From the NCBI RefSeq assembly GCF_002154505.1, contig NZ_MUBM01000173.1, positions 1 through 42,909 of the forward strand: a stretch of 42,909 nt of DNA, in the 5' to 3' direction. Shown in pieces: positions 15,770 through 22,930 of the stretch (position 1 is the first letter of the stretch; the number at the start of each line of letters is the position of its first letter). A model generated the notes under the pieces. The model was not told the DNA's origin. It saw only the letters and a program-made list of their open reading frames with translations, and did no database searches. The stretch is from Streptomyces carpinensis. Lineage in GTDB: Bacteria > Actinomycetota > Actinomycetes > Streptomycetales > Streptomycetaceae. The translations under genes and the position numbers were made by a program.

Positions 15770-16633
15770 TCAGTCTCGTCGGGCGACCGCGTCGGCGACC
15801 GTGACCGGCCGCTCGATGAAGCCGGTGCGGACGAAGACGTCGGCGGCCTGCTGCTGTTCGGCGAGGAACGCGTCGCTGACGTCCTCGATGCTCCAGGGCA
15901 GGGCACGCAGGGCGGTCTCCCAGTCGTCGACCGTGCCGCCCTGGTGGTCGGCGGCGATCGCGGCGGCCTCGCGCGGGTGGGCCTTCGCCCAGGCGTCGGC
16001 CCGGCCGAGGGCACGGACCAGCGCCTCGATAACCTCGGGCCGCTTCTCGGCCAGGTCCCGCCGGGTGAAGAACACGGAGCGGTCGGTGATGACGTCGCCG
16101 GTGCGGACCAGGATCCGTACGCCTCCGGTGCGCAAGGCCGCCGCCAGCTGCGGGCCTTGGGCGACCCAGGCGGCGACGGCGCCCTGGCGCAGTAGCCTCT
16201 CGCTGTCCTCGCCGCCGCGTACGGGGGTGATGTCCTCGGCGTAGGACAGTCCGGTGTCGTCGAGGGCCTTGGCGACGAGGTGGGTCTGCCAGGAGCCGAT
16301 GGCCAGGTGCACGGTGCCGCCCTTGAGGTCGGCGACCGTCCGCGCGGGGCTGTCCTCGGTGACGAGGAGGGCGCCGTGGTCGGGGCGCGGGGCGGAGACG
16401 GCGACGTAGACGATGTCGTGGCCGGCGGCCTGGGCGGTGACCGGCGGGGTGGAGCCGGTGCCGCCGAAGTCGATCACGCCCTCGGAGAGCAGCCGTCCGG
16501 TGCGCACGCCGTCCGTGTAGGGGTGGAAGACGACGGTCTCCCCCACCTTGGCGAGTTCCTCGGCGGCGTGGTCGAGGCGGGAGAGGTAGTAGAGAGTGGG
16601 GTTGCTGTTGTGGACGCCGATGGTGACGGTCAT
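15770..16633 (-). CDS. SsuA/TauA-like protein lacking a signal peptide
   Basis: Periplasmic-binding-protein fold (NMT1/SsuA-like) of 287 aa. It has an N-terminal sulfonate-binding type strand (MTVTIGVHNSNP), then DFGGTGSTPPVTAQAAGHDIVYV and RQGAVAAWVAQGPQLAAAL. It begins directly in the mature domain with no hydrophobic leader or lipobox, and the ATG overlaps the stop of the ATPase gene (ATGA), so a missed upstream signal is unlikely. It is probably cytoplasmic, or an enzyme built on this fold like the desulfinase at the head of the operon, but it lacks that protein's NCPVP-type Cys. Its job in the operon is unclear. Confidence 0.75.
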   Translation of the reverse strand: MTVTIGVHNSNPTLYYLSRLDHAAEELAKVGETVVFHPYTDGVRTGRLLSEGVIDFGGTGSTPPVTAQAAGHDIVYVAVSAPRPDHGALLVTEDSPARTVADLKGGTVHLAIGSWQTHLVAKALDDTGLSYAEDITPVRGGEDSERLLRQGAVAAWVAQGPQLAAALRTGGVRILVRTGDVITDRSVFFTRRDLAEKRPEVIEALVRALGRADAWAKAHPREAAAIAADHQGGTVDDWETALRALPWSIEDVSDAFLAEQQQAADVFVRTGFIERPVTVADAVARRD

Positions 16634-17376
16634 GCGGAACGCTCCGGTGGTGTGGTGGTGGCGGGCGGCACGCCCAGGTCGGTCAGCAGGCGGCGGCGCA
16701 GGGCGGTGAAGGCCGGGTCGCCGGGATCGCGCGGACGCGGGACGTCGACGGTCTCGTCCGTGACGAGCCGGCCCTCCCGCAGGACGCAGACGCGGTCGGC
16801 GAGCCGTACGGCCTCGTCCACGTCGTGGGTGACGAGCAGCACGGCGGGCCGGTGGACCCGGCACAGCTCGCTGACCAGATCCTGCATGCGCAGCCGGGTC
16901 AGGGCGTCCAGGGCGGCGAACGGCTCGTCCAGGAGAAGGAGTTCCGGCTCGCGGACCAGGGCCCGGGCGAGCGCCACACGCTGGGCCTCGCCGCCGGAGA
17001 GGGTGGCGGGCCAGGCGCGGGCGTGACTCTCCAGGCCGACCTCTGCGAGGGCGCGGCGCCCCCGGTCCGGGTCGGTCCTCCGCAGGGCGACGATGACGTT
17101 GGCCAGCACCCGCTTGGACGGGATCAGCCGCGGTTCCTGGAAGACGATGGTGCGGGTCTCGGGCACCAGCACCTCGCCCGCGTCGGCGCCGTCGAGGGCG
17201 CCGAGGATCCTCAGCAGGGTGGTCTTGCCGCTGCCGCTCGCGCCGAGCAGGGCGACGAACTCGCCGGACCCGATGGTGAGATCGAGGCCGTCGAGGACGG
17301 TCCGGTCGGCGAAGGTCTTGACGAGGGAGCGGACTTGGACGGCGGTGGTGGCCGTCGGGCCGGCCGCGGTGGTCAT
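16630..17376 (-). CDS. ssuB: SsuB-like ABC transporter ATPase
   Basis: Nucleotide-binding subunit of 248 aa for a sulfonate/nitrate/taurine-type importer. Walker A GASGSGKTT lies at 45-53, signature LSGGEAQR, Walker B LLLLDEP and switch VTHDVDEAV, all intact. The spacing and the C-terminal DPAFTALRRRLL extension fit the SsuB/TauB group. It starts at an ATG overlapping the permease stop and ends over the start of the next gene. Confidence 0.9.
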   Translation of the reverse strand: MTTAAGPTATTAVQVRSLVKTFADRTVLDGLDLTIGSGEFVALLGASGSGKTTLLRILGALDGADAGEVLVPETRTIVFQEPRLIPSKRVLANVIVALRRTDPDRGRRALAEVGLESHARAWPATLSGGEAQRVALARALVREPELLLLDEPFAALDALTRLRMQDLVSELCRVHRPAVLLVTHDVDEAVRLADRVCVLREGRLVTDETVDVPRPRDPGDPAFTALRRRLLTDLGVPPATTTPPERSA

Positions 17377-18215
17377 CGCTCCGCCCTCCGCCACGGCATC
17401 AGCACTCGTTCGAGCAGGCGGACGAGCGCGTCGGCGAGCAGGCCGAGCAGGCCGTAGACGAGGATGCACACCGCGAGGACGTCCGTACGGGCGTAGCTCT
17501 GCGCCTGGGCCATCAGGTAGCCGATGCCGGCGGTGGCGTTGATCTCCTCGGCGGCGATCAGCGCGATCACGCTGAGCGTCATCGACAGCCGCAGCCCGGC
17601 GAGCAGCGAGGGCAGCGCTCCGGGCAGGACGACCTCGCGGACGATCGCGAACCGGCTCATGCCGAAGCTGCGCATGGCCTCCACCAGCCGGGCGTCGGTG
17701 CCGCGGACGCCGCTGGAGGTGGAGACGTACATCGGGAAGGTGGTGGCGACGGCGATCAGCAGGATCTTGGCGATCTCGTTGATGCCGAACCACACCATGA
17801 ACAGCGGGACGAGGGACAGGAAGGGAACGGTCCGCAGGGTCTGCATGGTGGAGTCGAGCAGTTCGTCGCCGAGGCGGGTGAAGCCGGTGACGACGCCGGC
17901 CGTGAGGCCGACGGCGAGACCGAGCAGCAGGCCGAGGCCGGAGCGGGTCAGGGAGGCTCCGAGCGCGTCGGGCAGCTGGCCGTTGCCCCACAGCTCGCCG
18001 ACCGCGCGGACCACGTCGGCGGGCGAGGCGAGCACGTCCGGGGTGAGGGCGCCGGTCGCCGAGGCGGCCCACCAGAGCACGAGCAGCGCGAGCGGCCCGA
18101 GGGCGCGTACGGCCGTCCTGAACCGGCGCGGCCGTGGGCGGCGTGCGACGGGCCGGGGCGTCACCAGCTCCCGCTTCTGGGCCGGCGCGGCCGGGATGTC
18201 GTGAACGGCGGTCAT
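17373..18215 (-). CDS. ssuC: SsuC-like ABC transporter permease
   Basis: Six-helix membrane subunit of 280 aa of the BPD_transp_1 family. The coupling-loop EAA motif is visible as EAMRSFGMSRFAIVREVVLPGALPSLLAGLR. A charged 34-residue N-terminus precedes the first helix (LGPLALLVLWWAASATG). The ATG overlaps the stop of the lipoprotein gene. It pairs with the ATPase at 16630 and the lipoprotein at 18212 to form a complete importer. Confidence 0.9.
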   Translation of the reverse strand: MTAVHDIPAAPAQKRELVTPRPVARRPRPRRFRTAVRALGPLALLVLWWAASATGALTPDVLASPADVVRAVGELWGNGQLPDALGASLTRSGLGLLLGLAVGLTAGVVTGFTRLGDELLDSTMQTLRTVPFLSLVPLFMVWFGINEIAKILLIAVATTFPMYVSTSSGVRGTDARLVEAMRSFGMSRFAIVREVVLPGALPSLLAGLRLSMTLSVIALIAAEEINATAGIGYLMAQAQSYARTDVLAVCILVYGLLGLLADALVRLLERVLMPWRRAER

Positions 18216-19213
18216 GACAGCTCGGTGACGTCGATGAGATGGGCGGCGACGTCGACCTCGGTGCGCGTGACCTCGTGCTCGGCGTAGAAGCGGGCGACGG
18301 CCTCGAACCGCCTGATGTCGGCGTCGGTGATCGGCTCGACGGTCCCGCCCTTCGCGGTGAACTCGCTCTGTACGCGCTTCGCCTCGCCGGTGAGGGCCTG
18401 GGGGCCGGCGCCGGTGTTGACGTTCAGGTAGGCGGCCGGGTCCTGCTTCTCCTTGACGCTGCCCTCGTGCAGGTAGGCGTAGAGCGCCTTGACCACCTCG
18501 GGGTGCTTGTCCGCGAAGGCGGTGCGCACGGCGTTCAGGCTGTAGTTGTCCGAGCCGATGGCCGCGCCGTCGGTGAGGAAGTGCGCCTTGCCGGTGCCGA
18601 GTTCGGCCACGGAGTACGTCGCCCACACCGCCCAGGCATCGACCTTGCCGCTGTTGAAGACGGCCGCCGTCTGGTCGGGCCGCAGATAGACCCGTTCGAC
18701 CTTGTCCTCGGGGACGTCCGCCTTCTCCAGGGCCTTGAGCAGCAGGTACTCACCGGTCCCGCCCTGGTTGACGGCGACCTTCTTGCCGATCAGGTCCTTG
18801 ACGGACGCGATCGAGGAGCCGTTCTTGACCAGGATGCCCTCGCCGGCGCCGTCGGGTGCGGTGGCGGTGAAGAACTTGAAGCCGGGGTTCTGCGCCAGTG
18901 AGGTGATGCCGGAGGTGATGGAACCGGTGGCGATGTCCAGCTGGCCGGCGGTGAGGGCCTGCGCGGCCGGCGCGAACGGGCCCGCGCTGCCGGTCCAGGC
19001 GACCTTGGCGTGCACCTTGGCCAGGGCCTTGGCGAGCGAGCCGTCCTTCTTGCCGACGGCGAGCACACCGGAGTTGCCGGGGTCGGGGATGCGGACGGTG
19101 ACCGTGGCGGTGGAGGCCGGGCCGGTGTCGGCCTGCGAGGTGCCGCAGGCGGTCAGGGCGGCGAGCGCGGTGACGGTGGCGAGGGCGGCTGGGAGGAATC
19201 TGGAGGTGCGCAT
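18212..19213 (-). CDS. ssuA: SsuA-like sulfonate-binding lipoprotein
   Basis: Solute-binding subunit of 333 aa with a lipoprotein signal peptide ending LTAC (lipidated Cys 23). The mature part has the aliphatic-sulfonate-binding layout (VRIPDPGNSGVLAVGKKDG, QALTAGQLDIATGSITSG, DLIGKKVAVNQGGTGEYLLLKAL, VDAWAVWATYSVAEL). It would deliver the organosulfur substrate to the SsuC/SsuB channel. It starts seven bases after the desulfinase gene with a GGA close to its ATG. The exact ligand is not predictable. Confidence 0.9.
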   Translation of the reverse strand: MRTSRFLPAALATVTALAALTACGTSQADTGPASTATVTVRIPDPGNSGVLAVGKKDGSLAKALAKVHAKVAWTGSAGPFAPAAQALTAGQLDIATGSITSGITSLAQNPGFKFFTATAPDGAGEGILVKNGSSIASVKDLIGKKVAVNQGGTGEYLLLKALEKADVPEDKVERVYLRPDQTAAVFNSGKVDAWAVWATYSVAELGTGKAHFLTDGAAIGSDNYSLNAVRTAFADKHPEVVKALYAYLHEGSVKEKQDPAAYLNVNTGAGPQALTGEAKRVQSEFTAKGGTVEPITDADIRRFEAVARFYAEHEVTRTEVDVAAHLIDVTELS

Positions 19214-19220
19214 GGAAGTC

Positions 19221-20252
19221 CTACGGGTGGAGTGAGCGGGGTCGGGACGTGGGCTCGGCGAGCCGGCGGCGGGCTCGGCGCAGGGGTTCCGGGTCGGCCC
19301 AGGCGTGGACGTCGACGGGTTCGGCCAGGAAGCCGTGCCCGCGCAGCGCCGTTTCCTGGAGGGCCAGCAGGGAGAGACGTTCGGCGGAGAGGTCGGGGTG
19401 CAGGGTGCGGTGCGTGCCGGGGCGGTAGGCGCCGCGCACGCCCTCGGCGCCGGCCCCGGTTTCGGCGCCCAGGATGCGGGCGACCTCGTCCGGCTGCTCG
19501 GCCGCCCAGTCGGCGGCGCGCAGCAGCACCCCGAGGAACCGGTCGACCAGGTCGGGGTGTTCGTCGAGCAGCCGCTGGTGGACGGTGATGGGGCGCGGGG
19601 TGCCGTTGTTCACGCGGTGGCGGCGGTCGGGCAGTCCGTCGAGTTCGACGGCGACCTCGGCACCGGCCCGACGCGCCGCCTCGACGGCGACGGCGCCCTT
19701 GACGTACACGGCGTCGACGTCACCGCGGGCCAGCGCGGCCAGTTCGGCCTGCCACTGCCCGGTGTGGCCGTCGGCGGGCACGTCGACCGGCCGGGTGTCG
19801 TCGAGGTCGAGTCCGGCGGAGGCGAGCGCGCCCTCGAAGCCGCGCAGCGCCATGGCCCGCCAGAAGTCGATGGGCAGTGAGTGCCGGGGCAGGGCCGGCC
19901 GCAGCCCGCGCAGGGCGGCGGCGCCCCGGATCCCGGATCCGGGCCGGACCAGGATCACTTGGCGTTCCTCGATCCAGGTCAGGCCGATCAACCGGGTCTC
20001 GGCACCGCGTGAACGGGCCCACAGGGCGGGCACGTTGCCGCCCTCCCGGAACAGCGCCGGCAGTTCGTGGGTGTAGTGGGTGCCGCGGATGTCCGCGCCG
20101 ACGGCGGCCTCGGTGTCCTGAAGGGACCGCACGGTGATCCCCTCCGGCGCGAACTCCTCGGCCAGCCACCGCCGGTCGGCGGCGATACCGGTCGCGGTGG
20201 GCACAGGACAACGGGTGAACCACAGGGTCTCGGGCAGGGGTGGGTGCGTCAT
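19221..20252 (-). CDS. DszB-like sulfinate desulfinase
   Basis: Protein of 343 aa with the SsuA/NMT1 fold but no signal peptide, so it is cytoplasmic. It resembles DszB, which hydrolyses 2-(2'-hydroxyphenyl)benzenesulfinate to the phenol and sulfite. FTRCPVPTA places C15 where DszB has Cys27 (SNCPVPNA). H59 in GTHYTHELPALFREGG and R69 ten residues later match DszB His60, Arg70 and the following GG. ATG 20252 has AAGGA six bases upstream. It is the first structural gene of the operon behind a sulfur-type leader peptide, which favours release of sulfite from an organic sulfinate as a sulfur source. It could instead be a binding-protein homologue; the three matching catalytic positions argue against that. 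Confidence 0.78.
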   Translation of the reverse strand: MTHPPLPETLWFTRCPVPTATGIAADRRWLAEEFAPEGITVRSLQDTEAAVGADIRGTHYTHELPALFREGGNVPALWARSRGAETRLIGLTWIEERQVILVRPGSGIRGAAALRGLRPALPRHSLPIDFWRAMALRGFEGALASAGLDLDDTRPVDVPADGHTGQWQAELAALARGDVDAVYVKGAVAVEAARRAGAEVAVELDGLPDRRHRVNNGTPRPITVHQRLLDEHPDLVDRFLGVLLRAADWAAEQPDEVARILGAETGAGAEGVRGAYRPGTHRTLHPDLSAERLSLLALQETALRGHGFLAEPVDVHAWADPEPLRRARRRLAEPTSRPRSLHP

Positions 20253-20609
20253 GAGTTCCTTCCCCGGAGGGCTGCTCACCGCTGGGACGGCGAGAGGGAG
20301 GTGGGTGCTGTGCGGGGCGCTTCGCCCGCCGGCTGCCGGGTGGCGCGTCTGGCGGCGGGCAGCACAGCGGCTGTCGCGGCGAGCGGAACCCCACCGTGCG
20401 GTGAGGCACGGAGGTGTCGTCGGTCTGGTGCGGGGCATGCCGACGTCCGGCGCGGCGGCTGTCCCGAGCGGCCTGGCATGGAGGGACGAGCGGCGGGGTG
20501 CGCCGCGACCACGCCGATGGCCGACGTCACGGGGTGGCTGTGCGGCGGTGCGGGGCAGCGGGGCCGCGAGGGGCAACCGCGGACGGCCGCGGGGACCTCG
20601 CGGTGCCGG
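20253..20609 (-). promoter_or_regulatory. Leader region between leader peptide and desulfinase gene
   Basis: About 357 untranslated bases separate the leader peptide stop from the desulfinase start. The stretch is very GC-rich with several overlapping stem possibilities, as an attenuator would need. I could not single out one terminator/antiterminator pair by eye, and no gene is supported here. Confidence 0.45.
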
Positions 20610-20690
20610 TCAGCGACAGATGGCGCTGGCGACGCGGCCGAGGTCGACGTGGCGGCGCAGCGTCAGCGGAGGCGTGGCCACGGCGTGCAT
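20610..20690 (-). CDS. Putative sulfur-operon leader peptide (attenuator)
   Basis: A 26-residue ORF with the core RRHVDLGRVASAIC. This matches the short leader peptides annotated upstream of sulfur-assimilation genes in actinobacteria, where a basic RRHxDL segment is followed by a Ser/Ala stretch and Cys near the end. The reading frame begins at ATG 20690 behind a purine-rich stretch and stops at TGA 20612-20610. It lies in the leader of the desulfinase-ssu operon on the same strand. By analogy with cysteine-responsive leader ORFs, stalling at the Cys codon would report cysteine shortage and allow operon expression. The mechanism here is inferred. Confidence 0.8.
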   Translation of the reverse strand: MHAVATPPLTLRRHVDLGRVASAICR

Positions 20691-20957
20691 CGCTACGCCC
20701 CTTCCGACAACTCGCGCCGGACCCGTTCCGGCGGCGTGACGGCAGCCTGGCATGCGCCGCGAGCGGGCGGCAAGTTGCTTCCCATGATGTGGGAGCGAGC
20801 GTGAACAGACTGTTTCAGCAGGGAGTGAGGGGCCCTCCGGCTTGCCGCCATGTGGGAATCTCGAAGCGACCTGAGGGGCCCGTGACCGGGCTCGTATCGC
20901 CCGCGCCGAGGCCCGGGCGGGCGAGGGGAAGCCGATGAGGGGAAGGGGTACGCGATC

Positions 20958-21731
20958 GTGGTGCAGACTCCGGTCGCCGGGGCCCAGGCGGTGCGACGGG
21001 CCCTGGACGTGCTGCACTGCTTCCACGACAACGCCCCCGACCTCAGCGCCTCGGAGATCTCCCGCAGGCTTGGTCTGTCCACGTCCACGGCGCACCGGCT
21101 GGCCCGCACCCTGCTCGGCGCCGGGTTCCTGGAACAGGACCCGCGTACCGCCCGCTACCGGCTCGGTCCCGCCGTGACCGAACTCGGGCGGCTCTCCTAC
21201 CACCAGCGCGGGCTGCACCTGGCGTCGCCCGAACTCGCCGACCTGGCCCGGCGCACCGGCGCGACCGCCGACCTGGCGCTGCGCAGCGGTCCGCACGCGG
21301 TGATCGTGGCCGGCGGCTCGGTCACCCCGAAGGTGGGTCTGCGCCGCCCGCTGCACTCCACCGCGCTGGGCAAGGTTCTGCTGGCGTGGCCACGCCCGGG
21401 AGAGGCGGGGACGCAGTCGCTGCCGCCGTTGCGCGCGTTCACCGACCGCACGATCGTCGACCGGGAGCGGCTGGCCGAGGAACTGGAGCGGGTGCGTGCG
21501 CAGCGGTACGCCCTCAACGACGGCGAGTCCGCCCTGGGCGTGCGCACCGTCGCCGTGCCTGTCCTCGACAACCTGGGGTCGGCGCGGTGCGCGCTCGCTG
21601 TGCGGGGCACTCCCGACCTCATCGCCGGTGACCGTGTCGAGTGGTTCCTCGAACAGGCGCGGGCGTGCGCGGGGGCGCTGGAGGTCCTGCTGCTCCCGCC
21701 GTCGCAGCGCAGCACGGCCGCCGCCGCGTGA
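20958..21731 (+). CDS. IclR-family regulator, probable controller of the sulfur operon
   Basis: Regulator of 257 aa. The N-terminal winged helix-turn-helix covers residues about 8-65 (AVRRALDVLHCF, SASEISRRLGLSTSTAHRLARTLLGAGFLEQD). The effector domain contains VGLRRPLHSTALGKVLLAW and a C-terminal ALGVRTVAVPVLD. The GTG start at 20958 follows a purine-rich GGGGAAGGGG stretch; a second GTG comes directly after. It is transcribed away from the leader peptide and operon at 20690, the usual arrangement for a local regulator. The effector is unknown. Confidence 0.85.
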   Translation: MVQTPVAGAQAVRRALDVLHCFHDNAPDLSASEISRRLGLSTSTAHRLARTLLGAGFLEQDPRTARYRLGPAVTELGRLSYHQRGLHLASPELADLARRTGATADLALRSGPHAVIVAGGSVTPKVGLRRPLHSTALGKVLLAWPRPGEAGTQSLPPLRAFTDRTIVDRERLAEELERVRAQRYALNDGESALGVRTVAVPVLDNLGSARCALAVRGTPDLIAGDRVEWFLEQARACAGALEVLLLPPSQRSTAAAA

Positions 21732-21818
21732 CCAAGCGGTCTGCGGCGGCGCCCTCGGACACCGCGGGCACGGGCAGGAAGGTCCCGGCGGCATCAGGTC
21801 GGCGTCCGGTGGTGCGGC

Positions 21819-22196
21819 TCAGATCCTCCAGGACCGCAGTGCCTCGGCGACGGCGTACACACTCAACCTTGTGTCTCGAACCTTTCGAACGAGATCGGAC
21901 AATGCGCCATAAGGCGGGTCGATGCCCTCACCGGACTGGACCATGTACTGGGCGGCGACAAAAGCGGCAAAAAGGCTGTTGCGATGTGGCAGCGGCTCAA
22001 GGCGCACCAGGGTGTGCAGGAGAGCGGCCGCACGCCAGGCCGCATCCGGATCGGAGGCCTCAAGGGTCGGCATCCGCGTCTTGTGCCGCGCTACGGCCGC
22101 CACCAGCGCGGAGTAGTCAGTGACCGAGACGTCCTCATGCCCCAGGGCGGCCTCCTGGACGTCGAGCAGCCAGGAGACGTCGATGTGCAGAACCAT
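21819..22196 (-). CDS. Doc/Fic-like toxin of a type II toxin-antitoxin pair
   Basis: Small protein of 125 aa. IDVSWLLDVQEAALG, ALVAAVARHKTRMP and LPHRNSLFAAFVAAQYM resemble actinobacterial proteins annotated as toxin components of Fic-type toxin-antitoxin systems. The region aligning with the Doc/Fic active site reads PHRNSLFAA and lacks the canonical HxFx(D/E)GNxR, as seen in this actinobacterial subgroup, so kinase or AMP-transfer activity is uncertain. Its ATG overlaps the antitoxin stop by one base, the usual order of antitoxin first. Confidence 0.75.
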   Translation of the reverse strand: MVLHIDVSWLLDVQEAALGHEDVSVTDYSALVAAVARHKTRMPTLEASDPDAAWRAAALLHTLVRLEPLPHRNSLFAAFVAAQYMVQSGEGIDPPYGALSDLVRKVRDTRLSVYAVAEALRSWRI

Positions 22197-22429
22197 CAGG
22201 CGGCCGTGACCCCACGCTCCGAGGGCGGGATCTCCTCGGGGAACGCCTCGTCGAACTCACCCCGCAGCCTGTCAGCCCACACGGCGGCGCCGGCGACGAA
22301 CCGCTTGCGGTGCATCTCGCGCACGCCCAGATCGTGAAGGTACGCCTTCAGGCTCTTGCCCTCCGCAGCGGCGGCCGCGCGGACGCCTTCCATTTCCTCG
22401 TCGGAGAAGGACACGTTCAGTGATGGCAT
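22196..22429 (-). CDS. Antitoxin, ribbon-helix-helix-like
   Basis: Protein of 77 aa. The N-terminal MPSLNVSFSDEEMEGVRAAA followed by GKSLKAYLHDL fits a ribbon-helix-helix DNA-binding unit, and the acidic C-terminus (EFDEAFPEEIPPSE) would neutralise the toxin. ATG 22429 is preferred because the family normally begins MPSLNVSF; an in-frame ATG at 22438 would add three residues. Coupled by TGATG to the toxin gene. A likely autoregulatory palindrome lies at its start. Confidence 0.78.
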   Translation of the reverse strand: MPSLNVSFSDEEMEGVRAAAAAEGKSLKAYLHDLGVREMHRKRFVAGAAVWADRLRGEFDEAFPEEIPPSERGVTAA

Positions 22430-22437
22430 GCACCGCA

Positions 22438-22456
22438 TGGTACCTAGTTGGTGCCA
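22438..22456 (-). promoter_or_regulatory. Candidate operator of the toxin-antitoxin genes
   Basis: Inverted repeat TGGTACC, five bases, GGTGCCA with one mismatch, placed directly upstream of the antitoxin ATG. Antitoxins of this kind usually repress their own operon through such a site. Confidence 0.45.
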
Positions 22457-22611
22457 ATGTCGACAGGCCACATCTCTGAGCGCAGCAAAAGGCACCAGCT
22501 CCCCACGGCTGGACGGCGAAGGCCGGGTAGAGGTTCTGCGCGGCGCTCGACGAGGTGTTGATCAGGTCGGCCACGCCGCGCTCGCTGGCGGCCCGCACCA
22601 GCTGCGGGGCG

Positions 22612-22825
22612 GTGCTCCACGACCTCAACCAGGCGGCCCGCTACGCCGACCACCTCTCGCCATGGAGGCGGAGCGGATCGTCGCGCAGGGGCGCCGCGCG
22701 AGATCGTGACGGCGGAGCTGGTCCGCGATGTCCTCGGACTGAGCTCGTTGGTCGTGCCGGACTCGGTCACCAGCAGCCCGCTCGTCGTCCCCGGGGCGTT
22801 CTGGCGGCCGGCCGCGGCGGGCTGA
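22612..22825 (+). pseudogene. Siderophore-type ABC ATPase, frameshifted C-terminal remnant
   Basis: Read across two frameshifts, this piece gives VLHDLNQAARYADHL, then MEAERIVAQG, then PREIVTAELVRDVLGL and VVPDSVTSSPLVVPG. That is the H-loop and C-terminal end of FecE/FepC-type iron-siderophore ATPases. The Walker A, signature and Walker B parts are gone. Sequence upstream to 22457 shows no gene I recognise. It is a relic of a lost iron-uptake operon. Confidence 0.75.
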
Positions 22826-22890
22826 CCACGGGGCCGGCGAGGCAGCCTCGCGATCCGCCGGCCGCGGCGGGCAGCCGGCGGCCCGCCCGG

Positions 22891-22920
22891 ACGGGCGGCC
22901 TGTCGGTCGCGGCCGCCCGT
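22891..22920 (-). terminator. Terminator of the flavin monooxygenase gene
   Basis: Perfect 10-bp stem ACGGGCGGCC (22891-22900) with GGCCGCCCGT (22911-22920) and a ten-base loop, 11 bases past the stop of the minus-strand gene at 22931. Confidence 0.65.
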
Positions 22921-22930
22921 CGACCCATGC

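Noticed and set aside
20276..20576. N-terminal extension of the desulfinase to about 451 residues
   Set aside because: The extra residues are Arg/Pro-rich with no signal peptide, while ATG 20252 has a good ribosome-binding site and the family start.
13913..20957. Integrated element using the tRNA-fMet gene as attachment site
   Set aside because: I saw no integrase gene and no second copy of the tRNA 3' end in the window.
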